Positions 53,578 to 62,256 of a DNA stretch of 64,000 nt are shown piece by piece. Numbering within the stretch: the first letter of the stretch is position 1; the number at the start of each line of letters is the position of its first letter. Origin of the DNA: an uncultured Acidobacteriota bacterium (GTDB lineage Bacteria; Acidobacteriota; Terriglobia; Terriglobales; Acidobacteriaceae); the NCBI GenBank assembly GCA_903873705.1, contig CAIQPK010000077.1:36607-100606 (forward strand), in the 5' to 3' direction. The notes beneath the pieces are model-generated. The model saw nothing but the letters and a program-made list of their open reading frames with translations. It searched no databases and was not told where the DNA came from. The translations under genes were made by a program, and so were the position numbers.

Positions 53578-54857
53578 TCAAGAACGTCATAAAAGGGTTT
53601 ACTTTGCTCCTGTCCATAGCATCCCTGACCATCCTGGCCCACGCCCAGGACATTCCCGCTGTGACGGGCCCGGTCTCCTATGAGGGATTCCAGCTCCCCA
53701 CCACGCTGGGCACGCTCACCTACGGGCTGAGCGGCTCCGCGGGAACCCGCACGGGCTACACCAACTCGGGCGGCAATGTGATGACCATCAACGGGTCGGG
53801 AGAAGTCGGGTACCTCTCCAACAGCACAACGCACCCCTTCACGCTCACCTATTCCGGCGGATATGTTTATTACTCCAGCGGCCTCAACTCTGCCTTCTTT
53901 CAGAATCTAACGCTGACCCAGGGCTTCAACGCGGGCCGATATAAGGTGTTGATCACGGACAACGTTAGCTACCTGCCGGAAGCTCCCGTCGGCGGCCTCT
54001 CCGGCGTTCCGGGATTGGGTGATATCGGCGTCTCGACCACGCCATCCACGAATGGCACCGACATCCTCACCGGACAGGCGGCACGAGCGATGAACACCAT
54101 CTCGGGCAACGTCTCGCGCGACTTGACCGGCAGCACATCGGTATCGGTCGGTGGAACCTACTTCATTCAGCGCTTCGTCGGCGATACAACCAACCTCTAC
54201 GCAATCGATCAGGCGACCGGTAACGCCGGCCTTACCCATCGCGTCAACGCGCTCAGTTCGTTGCAGGTCAACTACAGTTACTCCGACTACACCTACCCGG
54301 CCAGTCACTTCTCCTTCATCTCGCAGAGCGTTGCTGCCAGTTATCAGCGCAACTTATCGCGACGTTTGATAGTTCACATCGGGGGTGGCCCACAGATCAC
54401 CAGCACCTCTCCGCGGGTCGCTTCCCTGCCCCTCAAGGTCGACTTTGGGGTGGACGGGGGGCTGAAGTATTCGCGCGACCGGATGGCCTATGCGGTTAGC
54501 TTCGTACGCTCAGTGCAGTCCGGATCGGGAGTGGTCCAGGGCACAGTCGGCAATACCGCCTCCATCAGCGCTGCCCGCCGTCTGAACCGCGTCTGGCAGG
54601 GCGGCCTGGAAGCCGAGTATGCGCGCCACACGCAACTCAATTCACTGTCCACAACGCCCTTCACATTTGACGCCATTGTGGGCGGCATCCAGCTCAGCCG
54701 GACCATAGGCGAAAGCCTCTCAATGTACGGCAGCTACAGCGCGCAGAAGCAGTCCGGATCAAACCTGCCTAACGTCATCGTCTTCAACGGCCTTTCCCAG
54801 GTCGCAACCGTGGGCATCACTTATGCTCCGCGCGCGATCCATCTCGGTCATCAATAA
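53574..54857 (+). CDS. Outer-membrane beta-barrel protein of the exopolysaccharide locus
   Basis: The 427-residue protein begins with a signal peptide (ending ILAHAQ) and then shows alternating hydrophobic/polar strands rich in Ser, Thr, Gly and Tyr, a typical beta-barrel pattern. The likely last strand is VATVGITYAPR. In exosortase loci an outer-membrane barrel protein (TIGR03016 type) is usual at this position. The match here is by context and pattern, not clear motif. It is coupled to the export gene by an ATGA overlap. Confidence 0.75.
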   Translation: MIKNVIKGFTLLLSIASLTILAHAQDIPAVTGPVSYEGFQLPTTLGTLTYGLSGSAGTRTGYTNSGGNVMTINGSGEVGYLSNSTTHPFTLTYSGGYVYYSSGLNSAFFQNLTLTQGFNAGRYKVLITDNVSYLPEAPVGGLSGVPGLGDIGVSTTPSTNGTDILTGQAARAMNTISGNVSRDLTGSTSVSVGGTYFIQRFVGDTTNLYAIDQATGNAGLTHRVNALSSLQVNYSYSDYTYPASHFSFISQSVAASYQRNLSRRLIVHIGGGPQITSTSPRVASLPLKVDFGVDGGLKYSRDRMAYAVSFVRSVQSGSGVVQGTVGNTASISAARRLNRVWQGGLEAEYARHTQLNSLSTTPFTFDAIVGGIQLSRTIGESLSMYGSYSAQKQSGSNLPNVIVFNGLSQVATVGITYAPRAIHLGHQ

Positions 54858-54866
54858 GGAACTCGC

Positions 54867-56423
54867 ATGCTCGGTCATCGTAAGCTCAACATCGACGATT
54901 ACGTCGGAATCCTCAAGCGGCGCAAGTGGCTGATAGTCCTTCCGGTCGTCCTCTTTCCGCTGATTGCCTTCGGCATCACGTTCCTCATTCCGGCCGAGTA
55001 CGTCTCCCAGACGCTGGTCATCATCGAGGAGCAGAAAGTCGCCGACGACGTGGTTAAATCGGTCGTCGCGACCAGCCTCGACAGCCGTCTGGCCTCCATG
55101 CGAGAGCAGATTCTCAGCCGGTCGCGCATCCAGCCCATCATCGACCGCTACAACCTCTTTTCCGGCCGCGGTATGAGCATGGACGACCGCATTGACCTGA
55201 CCCGCAAAAACATCGCTATCAAGCCGATTCAATCGCAGATCTCCCGCGGTGGCGCCTTGCCCGGCTTCTTCATCGCGTTCACAGCGGGCGACGCACGCAC
55301 CGCGCAGCTGGTCTGCGGCGAAATCACTTCCCTCTTCGTAGGAGAAAATCTCAAGTCCCGCGAAGCTTCGGCCGAAGGCACAACCGAATTCCTCAAGAGC
55401 CAGCTGGACGACGCCAAGCGTAACCTCGACGACCACGACTCCAAACTAGCCGAATTCCAGCGGAAGTACGGCGGTTCATTGCCTGGCGATCAGGAACCCA
55501 ACATCAACATGCTCACGAGCCTGAACACCCAGCTTGAGTCCTCCAATCAGGCGCTGGCGCAGCTGCAGCAGACCAAGGCGTACCAGGAGTCCATGCTCAC
55601 CCAGCAGCTCCAGATGCAGCCTACGGTCACGACCTCCGGCGGCCAGGTCGTCATGGGGCCCGGTGCGGAACAGGCGGAAATGAACAGCCTCCGCGCCCAG
55701 GAAGCCGACCTCACCGCTCACTACACCGCCGACTACCCGGACGTCATCGCCGTTCGCCGCAAGATCGCAGAACTGCAGAGGAAGATGGCCGCCGCTCCGC
55801 CGCCTGCGCCGACGTCGTCCGCTTCTCCCGTCACAACCGCCAGCCGTAACGACTCTGAATCGGTCCGCCAGCTCCGTGCCCAGATCCGCGCCGCCGACAT
55901 CGGTATCCAGGAAAAGCAGCGTGAGCAGGATGTCATCCAAAGAGCAGTCGGCGCCTATCAATCCAAAATTCAGTCCAGCCCGCAGGTGGAAGAGGAATAC
56001 AAGCAGCTCACCCGCGACTACGAGACTGCCGAACGTTTCTACGAGACGCTGCTGACTAAGATGAACCAGTCCAAAATGGCGACAGACCTCGAACGTCGGC
56101 AGGAGGGCGAACAGTTCCGCGTTATGGACGAGCCCAACCTTCCCGACGGCCCTACCTACCCCAAGCGCTGGTTGTTCGGCATGGGCGGTCTTGGCCTGGG
56201 CCTCGCATTTGGCATCATTCTCGCTGCCTTCCTCGAGTACAAAAACACGGCCCTTCGCTCCGAACGCGACGTCTGGGCGTTTACGCAGATGCCTACTCTG
56301 GCGGTTATTGCTTACTCGGGTGAACTCGACGATGCGGGCGAAAAGCCCGGTAAAATCCGTCTCCTGGGCCGCCTGTTGGGACGCAGCAAAAAAACTGTAG
56401 AACTTGAAAAGGCCCACGTTTAG
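54867..56423 (+). CDS. Polysaccharide chain-length determinant (Wzz/GumC-like)
   Basis: The 518-residue inner-membrane protein has the Wzz layout: an N-terminal membrane helix after NIDDYVGILKRRKWLI, a long periplasmic part with coiled coils (about 170-260 and 330-380) and a second helix near residue 440 with the Pro/Gly-rich motif before it. It sets polymer length and pairs with the separate tyrosine autokinase two genes down. The match is to the exosortase-type chain-length family. Confidence 0.93.
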   Translation: MLGHRKLNIDDYVGILKRRKWLIVLPVVLFPLIAFGITFLIPAEYVSQTLVIIEEQKVADDVVKSVVATSLDSRLASMREQILSRSRIQPIIDRYNLFSGRGMSMDDRIDLTRKNIAIKPIQSQISRGGALPGFFIAFTAGDARTAQLVCGEITSLFVGENLKSREASAEGTTEFLKSQLDDAKRNLDDHDSKLAEFQRKYGGSLPGDQEPNINMLTSLNTQLESSNQALAQLQQTKAYQESMLTQQLQMQPTVTTSGGQVVMGPGAEQAEMNSLRAQEADLTAHYTADYPDVIAVRRKIAELQRKMAAAPPPAPTSSASPVTTASRNDSESVRQLRAQIRAADIGIQEKQREQDVIQRAVGAYQSKIQSSPQVEEEYKQLTRDYETAERFYETLLTKMNQSKMATDLERRQEGEQFRVMDEPNLPDGPTYPKRWLFGMGGLGLGLAFGIILAAFLEYKNTALRSERDVWAFTQMPTLAVIAYSGELDDAGEKPGKIRLLGRLLGRSKKTVELEKAHV

Positions 56424-56425
56424 CC

Positions 56426-57301
56426 ATGTATAAAAGCTTTTTCCATCTCAAAAGCGATCCCTTCGGCTCCAGTCCGGATCCTCGCTTTCTATACATGATG
56501 CCGCACACCCGCGAGGCGCTGGCCGGCCTCGAATACGGCATCTCCGCGCGCAAGGGATTCATTGTGCTCACGGGCGAAGTCGGCACAGGCAAGACCACCC
56601 TTCTCCGCCGCGCTCTGGCCTCCTTTGACCAGAGCCGGGTGTTCACCTCCTTCGTCTTCAACCCACGCCTGGACACGCTCGACTTCCTTGAGTTCGTGCT
56701 CAGCGACTTCGGCATCGCTCCCGCCATCCGTACCAAGTCCGGCATGCTGCTCCAACTCAACCGTTGGCTTATCGAGCGTTTCCGCCGTCGCGAAACCTGC
56801 GTCATCGTCGTTGACGAGGCCCACAACCTTACGCCCGATCTGCTCGAAGAGATCAGGCTGCTCACCAACCTCGAAACCTCCTCCGAAAAGCTCGTGCAGA
56901 TTGTGCTCTCCGGACAGCCGGAGCTTGACATCATGCTCCGCCAGCCCAGCCTGCGTCAGCTCCGTCAGCGCATCGCCCTCTGGTGCCGCACCCAGGCCCT
57001 GACTGCCGAGCAGACCGCCGCCTACATCCAGCAGCGCCTCCTGATCGCCGGTAGCCCGGAACCGCTCTTTTCCGATGACGCGATGTTTGCCGTTTTCCGT
57101 GCCAGCCAGGGCATCCCGCGTCTGATCAACCTGGTCTGCGAGCATGCGCTCATCTACGGCTATGTAGAACAGATCAGCCAGATTCCCGCCGGCATTATCT
57201 ACTCGGTCGCTGAAGACCTCGACCTCGAAACGCAACCCTTCGTCGTCGCCTCCTCGCACGCCGGGCACGCCGGGTTTCCGTCAGCGAAAGCTGGAGATTG
57301 A
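56426..57301 (+). CDS. ExeA/GspA-type AAA ATPase of exosortase loci
   Basis: The 291-residue ATPase opens with YKSFFHLKSDPFGSSPDPRF, typical of the ExeA family, then the Walker A GEVGTGKTTLL at about 49-59, Walker B VIVVDEAHNL, and the sensor-like VLSGQPELD. An ATPase of this type (TIGR03015) sits in nearly all PEP-CTERM exopolysaccharide loci. It starts 2 bases after the chain-length gene. It lacks the C-terminal peptidoglycan-binding domain of ExeA. Confidence 0.93.
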   Translation: MYKSFFHLKSDPFGSSPDPRFLYMMPHTREALAGLEYGISARKGFIVLTGEVGTGKTTLLRRALASFDQSRVFTSFVFNPRLDTLDFLEFVLSDFGIAPAIRTKSGMLLQLNRWLIERFRRRETCVIVVDEAHNLTPDLLEEIRLLTNLETSSEKLVQIVLSGQPELDIMLRQPSLRQLRQRIALWCRTQALTAEQTAAYIQQRLLIAGSPEPLFSDDAMFAVFRASQGIPRLINLVCEHALIYGYVEQISQIPAGIIYSVAEDLDLETQPFVVASSHAGHAGFPSAKAGD

Positions 57302-57384
57302 GCTTTAGCAAGGCCTGGAAGACAGGCCGACGCACCGCGACAACCTAGTCAACGAAATTTACTCAGCACCTTGAAGGCAGACTG

Positions 57385-58473
57385 ATGAGCAAGATTTACG
57401 AAGCACTACTTCGGGCCGAGCAGGAACGCATTGCCACTGGCGGCAAGGAGCCCCCCGCGGCGCAGGCCTCGGCCCCTTACTCCCCTCAGGCATTCCCATC
57501 CCCACCGCTCCCACCAGCTCCATTTCCGGTCACCGACGCCGTCCCTTCGGCATGGCCCCCACTCGAGCCCCTGCCGGTCAACCACCTGACCGAAGACCCG
57601 GACGACCTGCTCACGCTGAACGATCGCCGCATGGGCGAACGCCGTGTCGCTCCGCCCGATCTCGGCGAAATTGAGGCGACCGTCTGGAACCCCTCGCTCG
57701 AGCATCTCCCAGCACTCGGCGAACGCGGTAGCTCCGTAGAGCAGTTCCGCAGCCTCCGCTCCCGCATGCACGAGTTCCGCGACCTCAACACGCTGAAGTC
57801 GATCCTGGTCTCCAGCGGCTTGCCCCAGGAAGGCAAGAGCTTCATCGCGGGCAACGTCGCGATCTCCTTCGCCCGCCACAAGGCCAGCCGCGTCCTGTTG
57901 ATCGATGGCGACATGCGCCGCTCATCGCTCCATCACCTGCTTGGCTGTGCCGGCGAGCCGGGGCTATCGGAGTACCTCTCCGGCAACGCCACTATGCTGG
58001 AAATCATGCAGCGTGCCAAACCCAGCGAAAGCGGTAAGTCGATCCACCATGGCCTCGCGTCGCTCACCTTTATCGGCGCCGGTAAAGACTCCAACACCGC
58101 GGCCGACCTCTCCGGAAACCACCGCTTCGACGAACTCATCAAGCGCGTTTCGCCCTACTTTGACTGGATCGTGGTCGACTCCTCGCCCGTCAACCTCGTC
58201 GCTGACGGCGTCAACCTCTCCCGCGCCTGTGATGGCGTCCTGCTCGTCGCCCGCGCTGGCGTCACGAAGTTTGAAGTAGCACAGCGCGCGCTCACGGAAC
58301 TCAAAGCGGCCAATGTGCTCGGATTCGTGCTGAACGCGGTGGCCGACCCACCCAAAACCGGTGGATACTACGGTTACGGTGGCTACGATAATTACGACAG
58401 CAGCCGTAGCTACGATGCCCTGCTGGACACCGCAGCACCTGAAGAGAACACAGAATCGGCCGAGACACACTAA
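57385..58473 (+). CDS. Tyrosine autokinase of exopolysaccharide synthesis (CpsD/EpsG-like)
   Basis: The 362-residue BY-kinase has a Pro-rich N-terminal linker, the Walker A GLPQEGKSF, the Walker A' VLLIDGDMRRSS and the Walker B WIVVDSSPV. It ends with a tyrosine cluster (YYGYGGYDNYD and two further Tyr) which is the usual autophosphorylation site. Its phosphorylation state should control polymerisation together with the Wzz-like protein. It is a stand-alone kinase, as in Gram-positive and exosortase systems. Confidence 0.93.
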   Translation: MSKIYEALLRAEQERIATGGKEPPAAQASAPYSPQAFPSPPLPPAPFPVTDAVPSAWPPLEPLPVNHLTEDPDDLLTLNDRRMGERRVAPPDLGEIEATVWNPSLEHLPALGERGSSVEQFRSLRSRMHEFRDLNTLKSILVSSGLPQEGKSFIAGNVAISFARHKASRVLLIDGDMRRSSLHHLLGCAGEPGLSEYLSGNATMLEIMQRAKPSESGKSIHHGLASLTFIGAGKDSNTAADLSGNHRFDELIKRVSPYFDWIVVDSSPVNLVADGVNLSRACDGVLLVARAGVTKFEVAQRALTELKAANVLGFVLNAVADPPKTGGYYGYGGYDNYDSSRSYDALLDTAAPEENTESAETH

Positions 58474-58491
58474 GCACCCTTCGAAAGCAAC

Positions 58492-59871
58492 ATGATCCGG
58501 TTTTTTAACGTTTACTATCCAACCCGAACCGTGGTCCTGGTGCTCGGCGAGGCCATCCTCGTCTTCGCGTGCTTTCTTCTTGCTGCCTATGTCGTTCTGG
58601 GCCAGGACACATGGCTTGTCCTCAACTACGAGTTCGGCATGTTCAAGATCGTGGGCGTCACCGTGCTCACGATGCTGCTTTCCTATTACTTCGATCTCTA
58701 CGAACCCCAGATCGTTTCCACTCGCAAGGAAATTTACTTCCGCATTCTGCTGGTGCTTGGCTTCGACTGCTTCATCATGTCCGCCATCATGTATCTGTTT
58801 CCCGACGTCGCTTTGTGGCGTGGGCGCATCTACCTGGTCGGCTTCATGTTCCTCATCCCCGCCATGGTCTTCTGGCGCAGGATTTACGAGTGGATCGTCA
58901 GCAAGCCCTCCTTTCGCGAACGCGTTTACGTTCTCGGCGCAGGCGACTTTGCAAAGTCGACGATTTCATCCCTGCAGGCTCGCCCGGATCTGGGCCTCGA
59001 AGTCATCGAGTGGAAGGAAATCAGCGAACCCCACGAAGACCGCAAGGCCATCTGGATTGAAGCGCTCAAGCGCCTGGGCACCCTACCCAAGCCACCCCAT
59101 CGCATTATCATCGCCATGGAAGACCAGCGCGGCGAGCTTCCCGTGCAGGAACTCCTGGCCCTCCGCTTCCAGGGCATCACGATCGAGGAGGTAGGAACCC
59201 TCCGCGAGCGCCTCTCCGGCAAGATCCAGCTCGACGGACTCCGCCCCAGCAACTTTCTCTACGCCGAAGGCTTCCGCCTCCGTCCCTCGCAGCAGTTCAT
59301 GCGCCGCATGGTTTCCATGCTTGCCGCCGCCGTCGGCCTCATTCTTTGCCTCCCGTTCATTCCCATCTTGATGCTGATGGTCCGCATCTCGTCCAGTGGA
59401 CCCATCTTCTTCCGCCAGACCCGGGTCGGCGCCGGCAACCGCAACTTTGACGTCATCAAGTTCCGCACCATGTTCACCAACGCTGAAGCCGCTGGCGCAA
59501 AGTGGGCCACCAAGAACGACCCCCGCGTCACCAGGATCGGCATGTTCATGCGCAAGACGCGTCTCGACGAAATCCCGCAGCTCTGGAACATCCTGCGTGG
59601 CGACATGGACTTCGTCGGCCCGCGCCCCGAGCGCCCCGAGTTCATTCCCATGCTCTCGGAGAACCTGCCTTTTTATTACCTCCGTAACCTCATCCGCCCG
59701 GGGCTTACCGGTTGGGCGCAGATCCGTTACGGCTATGGCGCCACCCTCGCAGAGACCAAGGAAAAGCTCGAGTACGACCTCTACTACCTCAAGCACATGT
59801 CCCTCGGTCTCGACCTCTTCATCATGTTCGAAACCATCAAGACCATCGTCCGCCGCCGGGGCGCGCAATGA
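58492..59871 (+). CDS. Undecaprenyl-phosphate sugar phosphotransferase (exosortase-system priming enzyme)
   Basis: The 459-residue polyprenyl-phosphate glycosyltransferase starts exopolysaccharide synthesis by putting the first sugar phosphate on undecaprenyl phosphate. Four N-terminal helices and a Rossmann-like part are followed by the WbaP/EpsE catalytic domain: GPIFFRQTRVGAGNRNFDV, then KFRTM, RLDEIPQLWNILRGDM and GPRPERPEF, ending in ITGWAQI-like LTGWAQIRYGYG. The N-terminus (MIRFFNVYYPTRT) matches the TIGR03013 exosortase-associated family. Confidence 0.94.
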   Translation: MIRFFNVYYPTRTVVLVLGEAILVFACFLLAAYVVLGQDTWLVLNYEFGMFKIVGVTVLTMLLSYYFDLYEPQIVSTRKEIYFRILLVLGFDCFIMSAIMYLFPDVALWRGRIYLVGFMFLIPAMVFWRRIYEWIVSKPSFRERVYVLGAGDFAKSTISSLQARPDLGLEVIEWKEISEPHEDRKAIWIEALKRLGTLPKPPHRIIIAMEDQRGELPVQELLALRFQGITIEEVGTLRERLSGKIQLDGLRPSNFLYAEGFRLRPSQQFMRRMVSMLAAAVGLILCLPFIPILMLMVRISSSGPIFFRQTRVGAGNRNFDVIKFRTMFTNAEAAGAKWATKNDPRVTRIGMFMRKTRLDEIPQLWNILRGDMDFVGPRPERPEFIPMLSENLPFYYLRNLIRPGLTGWAQIRYGYGATLAETKEKLEYDLYYLKHMSLGLDLFIMFETIKTIVRRRGAQ

Positions 59872-61052
59872 CGTTGCTCTTCTGGGCATCGCTGGCCATC
59901 ATCCTCTACACCTACGCCGGCTACCCCATCGCCATCGCCTTACTCGCAAAGCTTCATCCCCGCCCCTGGACGCGCCAGCCCTGGCCCTCCAAACAGCCAC
60001 AAGCCCCGATCAGCATCATCATGGCCGTGCACAACGGCGCCGCGATGCTCCCCGCCAAGCTCGACCACCTGCTTGCGCTCGACCCCCACCTCATCCACGA
60101 GATCATCGTCGTCTCCGACGGCTCGACCGACGCCACGCCACAAATCCTGCAACAGGCCGCCGACCCGCGCCTCCGCGCCATCATCCTCGATGCCCACGGC
60201 GGCAAGGCCACCGCACTCAACGCAGGCATCGCCGCCGCGAAGGCCGAAATCCTCCTCTTCGTCGACATCCGACCCCGCATCGAACCCGGCGCGCTTGATG
60301 CCCTGCTCTCCAACTTCGCCGACACCACCGTAGGCTGCGTCGCCGGCGAGCTCCTCCTCAACACCGCCGGCCACGACGCCACTGCCTCCGCCGTCAGCGG
60401 CCTCTATTGGAAGTACGAGCAGTGGATACGCAACTGCGAAGCCGCATGGGACTCACCCGTCGGCGTCTACGGCGGCTTCTACGCCATCCGCCGCTCCGCC
60501 GCCTCTGCCGCGCCCGACGGCCTCATCCTCGACGACATGTTCCAGCCGCTCTCGGTCATCCGCAACGGCTACCGCAGCGTCCTCGACCGCGCCGCCTTCG
60601 TCATCGATACCTGGCCAGCCCAGGCCGCCGGCGAATTCCAACGCAAAGTCCGTACGCTGGCCGGCAATTTCCAGCTCATCGAAATGGCGCCGTGGCTGCT
60701 GACGCCCAAGAACCGTGTCCTCTTCCAGCTTGTCTCGCACAAACTGCTGCGCCTGGTCGTGCCTTACTTCTTCATCCTGCTCTTCATCACTTCAGCGATA
60801 CTGGGAATCCACTCCATCCCGTATGAGCTCTTCGCCCTCGCCCAGGCCGCCTTCTGGCTTATGGCCGCCGTCGCGATCAAGGTAAAATTGCCGATCGTCG
60901 GACGTCTGGCCTCACCCGCCAGCGCACTGCTGGTGCTCAACGCCGCCGCGGTCGCCAGTCTCTACACCTACCTCTTCACCCGCGGCCCCCTCTGGAAGAT
61001 CTGGTTCCCCACCGCCGCCCCCACCGACAGCCACTTCCAACAACCCTCCTGA
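59868..61052 (+). CDS. Family 2 glycosyltransferase, membrane-bound
   Basis: The 394-residue protein has an N-terminal membrane helix, then a GT2 domain: ISIIMAVHNGAAML, VVSDGSTDATP, GGKATALNAGIAAAKAEIL, FVDIRPRIEPGA, and three to four C-terminal helices. The usual DxD reads DIR here, a variant seen in some GT2 proteins. The ATG overlaps the stop of the priming enzyme gene (ATGA). It probably adds the next sugar to the lipid-linked repeat. Confidence 0.9.
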   Translation: MTLLFWASLAIILYTYAGYPIAIALLAKLHPRPWTRQPWPSKQPQAPISIIMAVHNGAAMLPAKLDHLLALDPHLIHEIIVVSDGSTDATPQILQQAADPRLRAIILDAHGGKATALNAGIAAAKAEILLFVDIRPRIEPGALDALLSNFADTTVGCVAGELLLNTAGHDATASAVSGLYWKYEQWIRNCEAAWDSPVGVYGGFYAIRRSAASAAPDGLILDDMFQPLSVIRNGYRSVLDRAAFVIDTWPAQAAGEFQRKVRTLAGNFQLIEMAPWLLTPKNRVLFQLVSHKLLRLVVPYFFILLFITSAILGIHSIPYELFALAQAAFWLMAAVAIKVKLPIVGRLASPASALLVLNAAAVASLYTYLFTRGPLWKIWFPTAAPTDSHFQQPS

Positions 61053-61108
61053 GCGGCTCCAGGATAGGCCACTACCTGAAGCGAGCCCATATCTTTACCT
61101 GGAGGTAG

Positions 61109-61166
61109 CCCAAGGCTGCTTTAGCCTTGGGTCTCATACACCCGCAAGAAAGGGGCTTCAGCCCCT
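61109..61166. repeat. REP-like pair of hairpins
   Basis: CCCAAGGCT at 61109-61117 pairs with AGCCTTGGG at 61123-61131, and AGGGGCT at 61151-61157 pairs with AGCCCCT at 61160-61166. They lie between convergent genes and are built as paired palindromes, similar to repetitive extragenic elements common in acidobacterial genomes. They may also act as a bidirectional terminator. Only one copy is present in the window. Confidence 0.55.
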
Positions 61167-61180
61167 GGGGTATGCCCTCC

Positions 61181-62245
61181 TCAGTCCCGGCGATACAACG
61201 CCATATAAGCCCCATCCATCCGTTCCAGCGTGAACTGCGCCTCGTACGCCGCCCTCGCATTTCGCGAGAACTCGGACCGTAGTACCGCATCGCCAGCCAG
61301 CGTTACAATCGCCTCTGCCATCGCCGCTGCGTCGCCCACCGGCGCCAGCAAACCACCCTTCGCCAGCCGCACCACCTCAGCCATGCCACCCACATCCGTC
61401 ACCACGGCCGGCACGCCCAAAGACATCGCCTGCAACAGCGACATCGGCAGCCCTTCCGACACCGACGACATCACAAACGCATCGGCCGCCGAGAAGAACT
61501 GCGCCGTATCCGTCCGCATCCCCCAGAACCGCACGCGGTCGATCACTCCCAGTTCCGTCGCCAGCGCCTCAAGTTCCGCCCGTACCGGCCCATCACCCAC
61601 CACCCAGAACTCCAGCGCCGGCACCCGCTCGCCCACCAGCGCGACCGCACGAATCAGCGTCCCCAGGTTCTTGATCGCCGCCACCCGCCCGATAAACACC
61701 AGCGTGAACCCGCGCTTACCCAGCGCCTCAATCGCCACGCGCTCCACACCCGCCGTTCCGTTGTAAACCCGCACAATCTTCTTCTTCGGAGCCAGGGGAG
61801 CCCCGCGCAGGTTCTTACAGGTGGTTTCGCAAATCCCCGCAACCCAATGACAGGCCATCGCCGCCAGGCTGAACTTGATCTCCGCTGCCGTCTCATACGG
61901 TGGAGACACCAGGCTATGCCGCGTCGACCCCACGTTCTTCACCCCCGCAAGCTTCGCGCTCACCGCGGCCTGCAGCGTTGGCGCGGGATTGTGGCAGTGC
62001 ACCACGTCCGGCCGGATATGGCGAAAGATCTTGTAATACCGCCGCATGGTCGCCGTTACCGGCGCTTCACCGAGCACCAGTACTTCGAAGCCGTCGGCGA
62101 TCAACCCCTCGCCCACCGCGCCCAGGCTGGCATACGCGCACACCGACACATCGTGCCCGTTCGCGCGCTGGATGCGGCAGAGCTGCCCCACCAGCACCTC
62201 CGCCCCGCCCATCTCCAGGCTGTAAACCGCGTGAACGATCTTCAT
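61181..62245 (-). CDS. Family 4 glycosyltransferase
   Basis: The 354-residue GT-B enzyme begins MKIVHAVYSLEMGGAEVL, with the donor-binding domain marked by RGFTLVFIGRVAAIKNLGTL, VVGDGPVRAELE and the EGLPMSLLQAMSLGVPAV motif containing the usual E-x7-E pair. It transfers a nucleotide-activated sugar to a growing glycan in the cytoplasm. It lies 11 bases after the AlgD-like gene on the same strand. Confidence 0.93.
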   Translation of the reverse strand: MKIVHAVYSLEMGGAEVLVGQLCRIQRANGHDVSVCAYASLGAVGEGLIADGFEVLVLGEAPVTATMRRYYKIFRHIRPDVVHCHNPAPTLQAAVSAKLAGVKNVGSTRHSLVSPPYETAAEIKFSLAAMACHWVAGICETTCKNLRGAPLAPKKKIVRVYNGTAGVERVAIEALGKRGFTLVFIGRVAAIKNLGTLIRAVALVGERVPALEFWVVGDGPVRAELEALATELGVIDRVRFWGMRTDTAQFFSAADAFVMSSVSEGLPMSLLQAMSLGVPAVVTDVGGMAEVVRLAKGGLLAPVGDAAAMAEAIVTLAGDAVLRSEFSRNARAAYEAQFTLERMDGAYMALYRRD

Positions 62246-62256
62246 CCCAAACCCGC

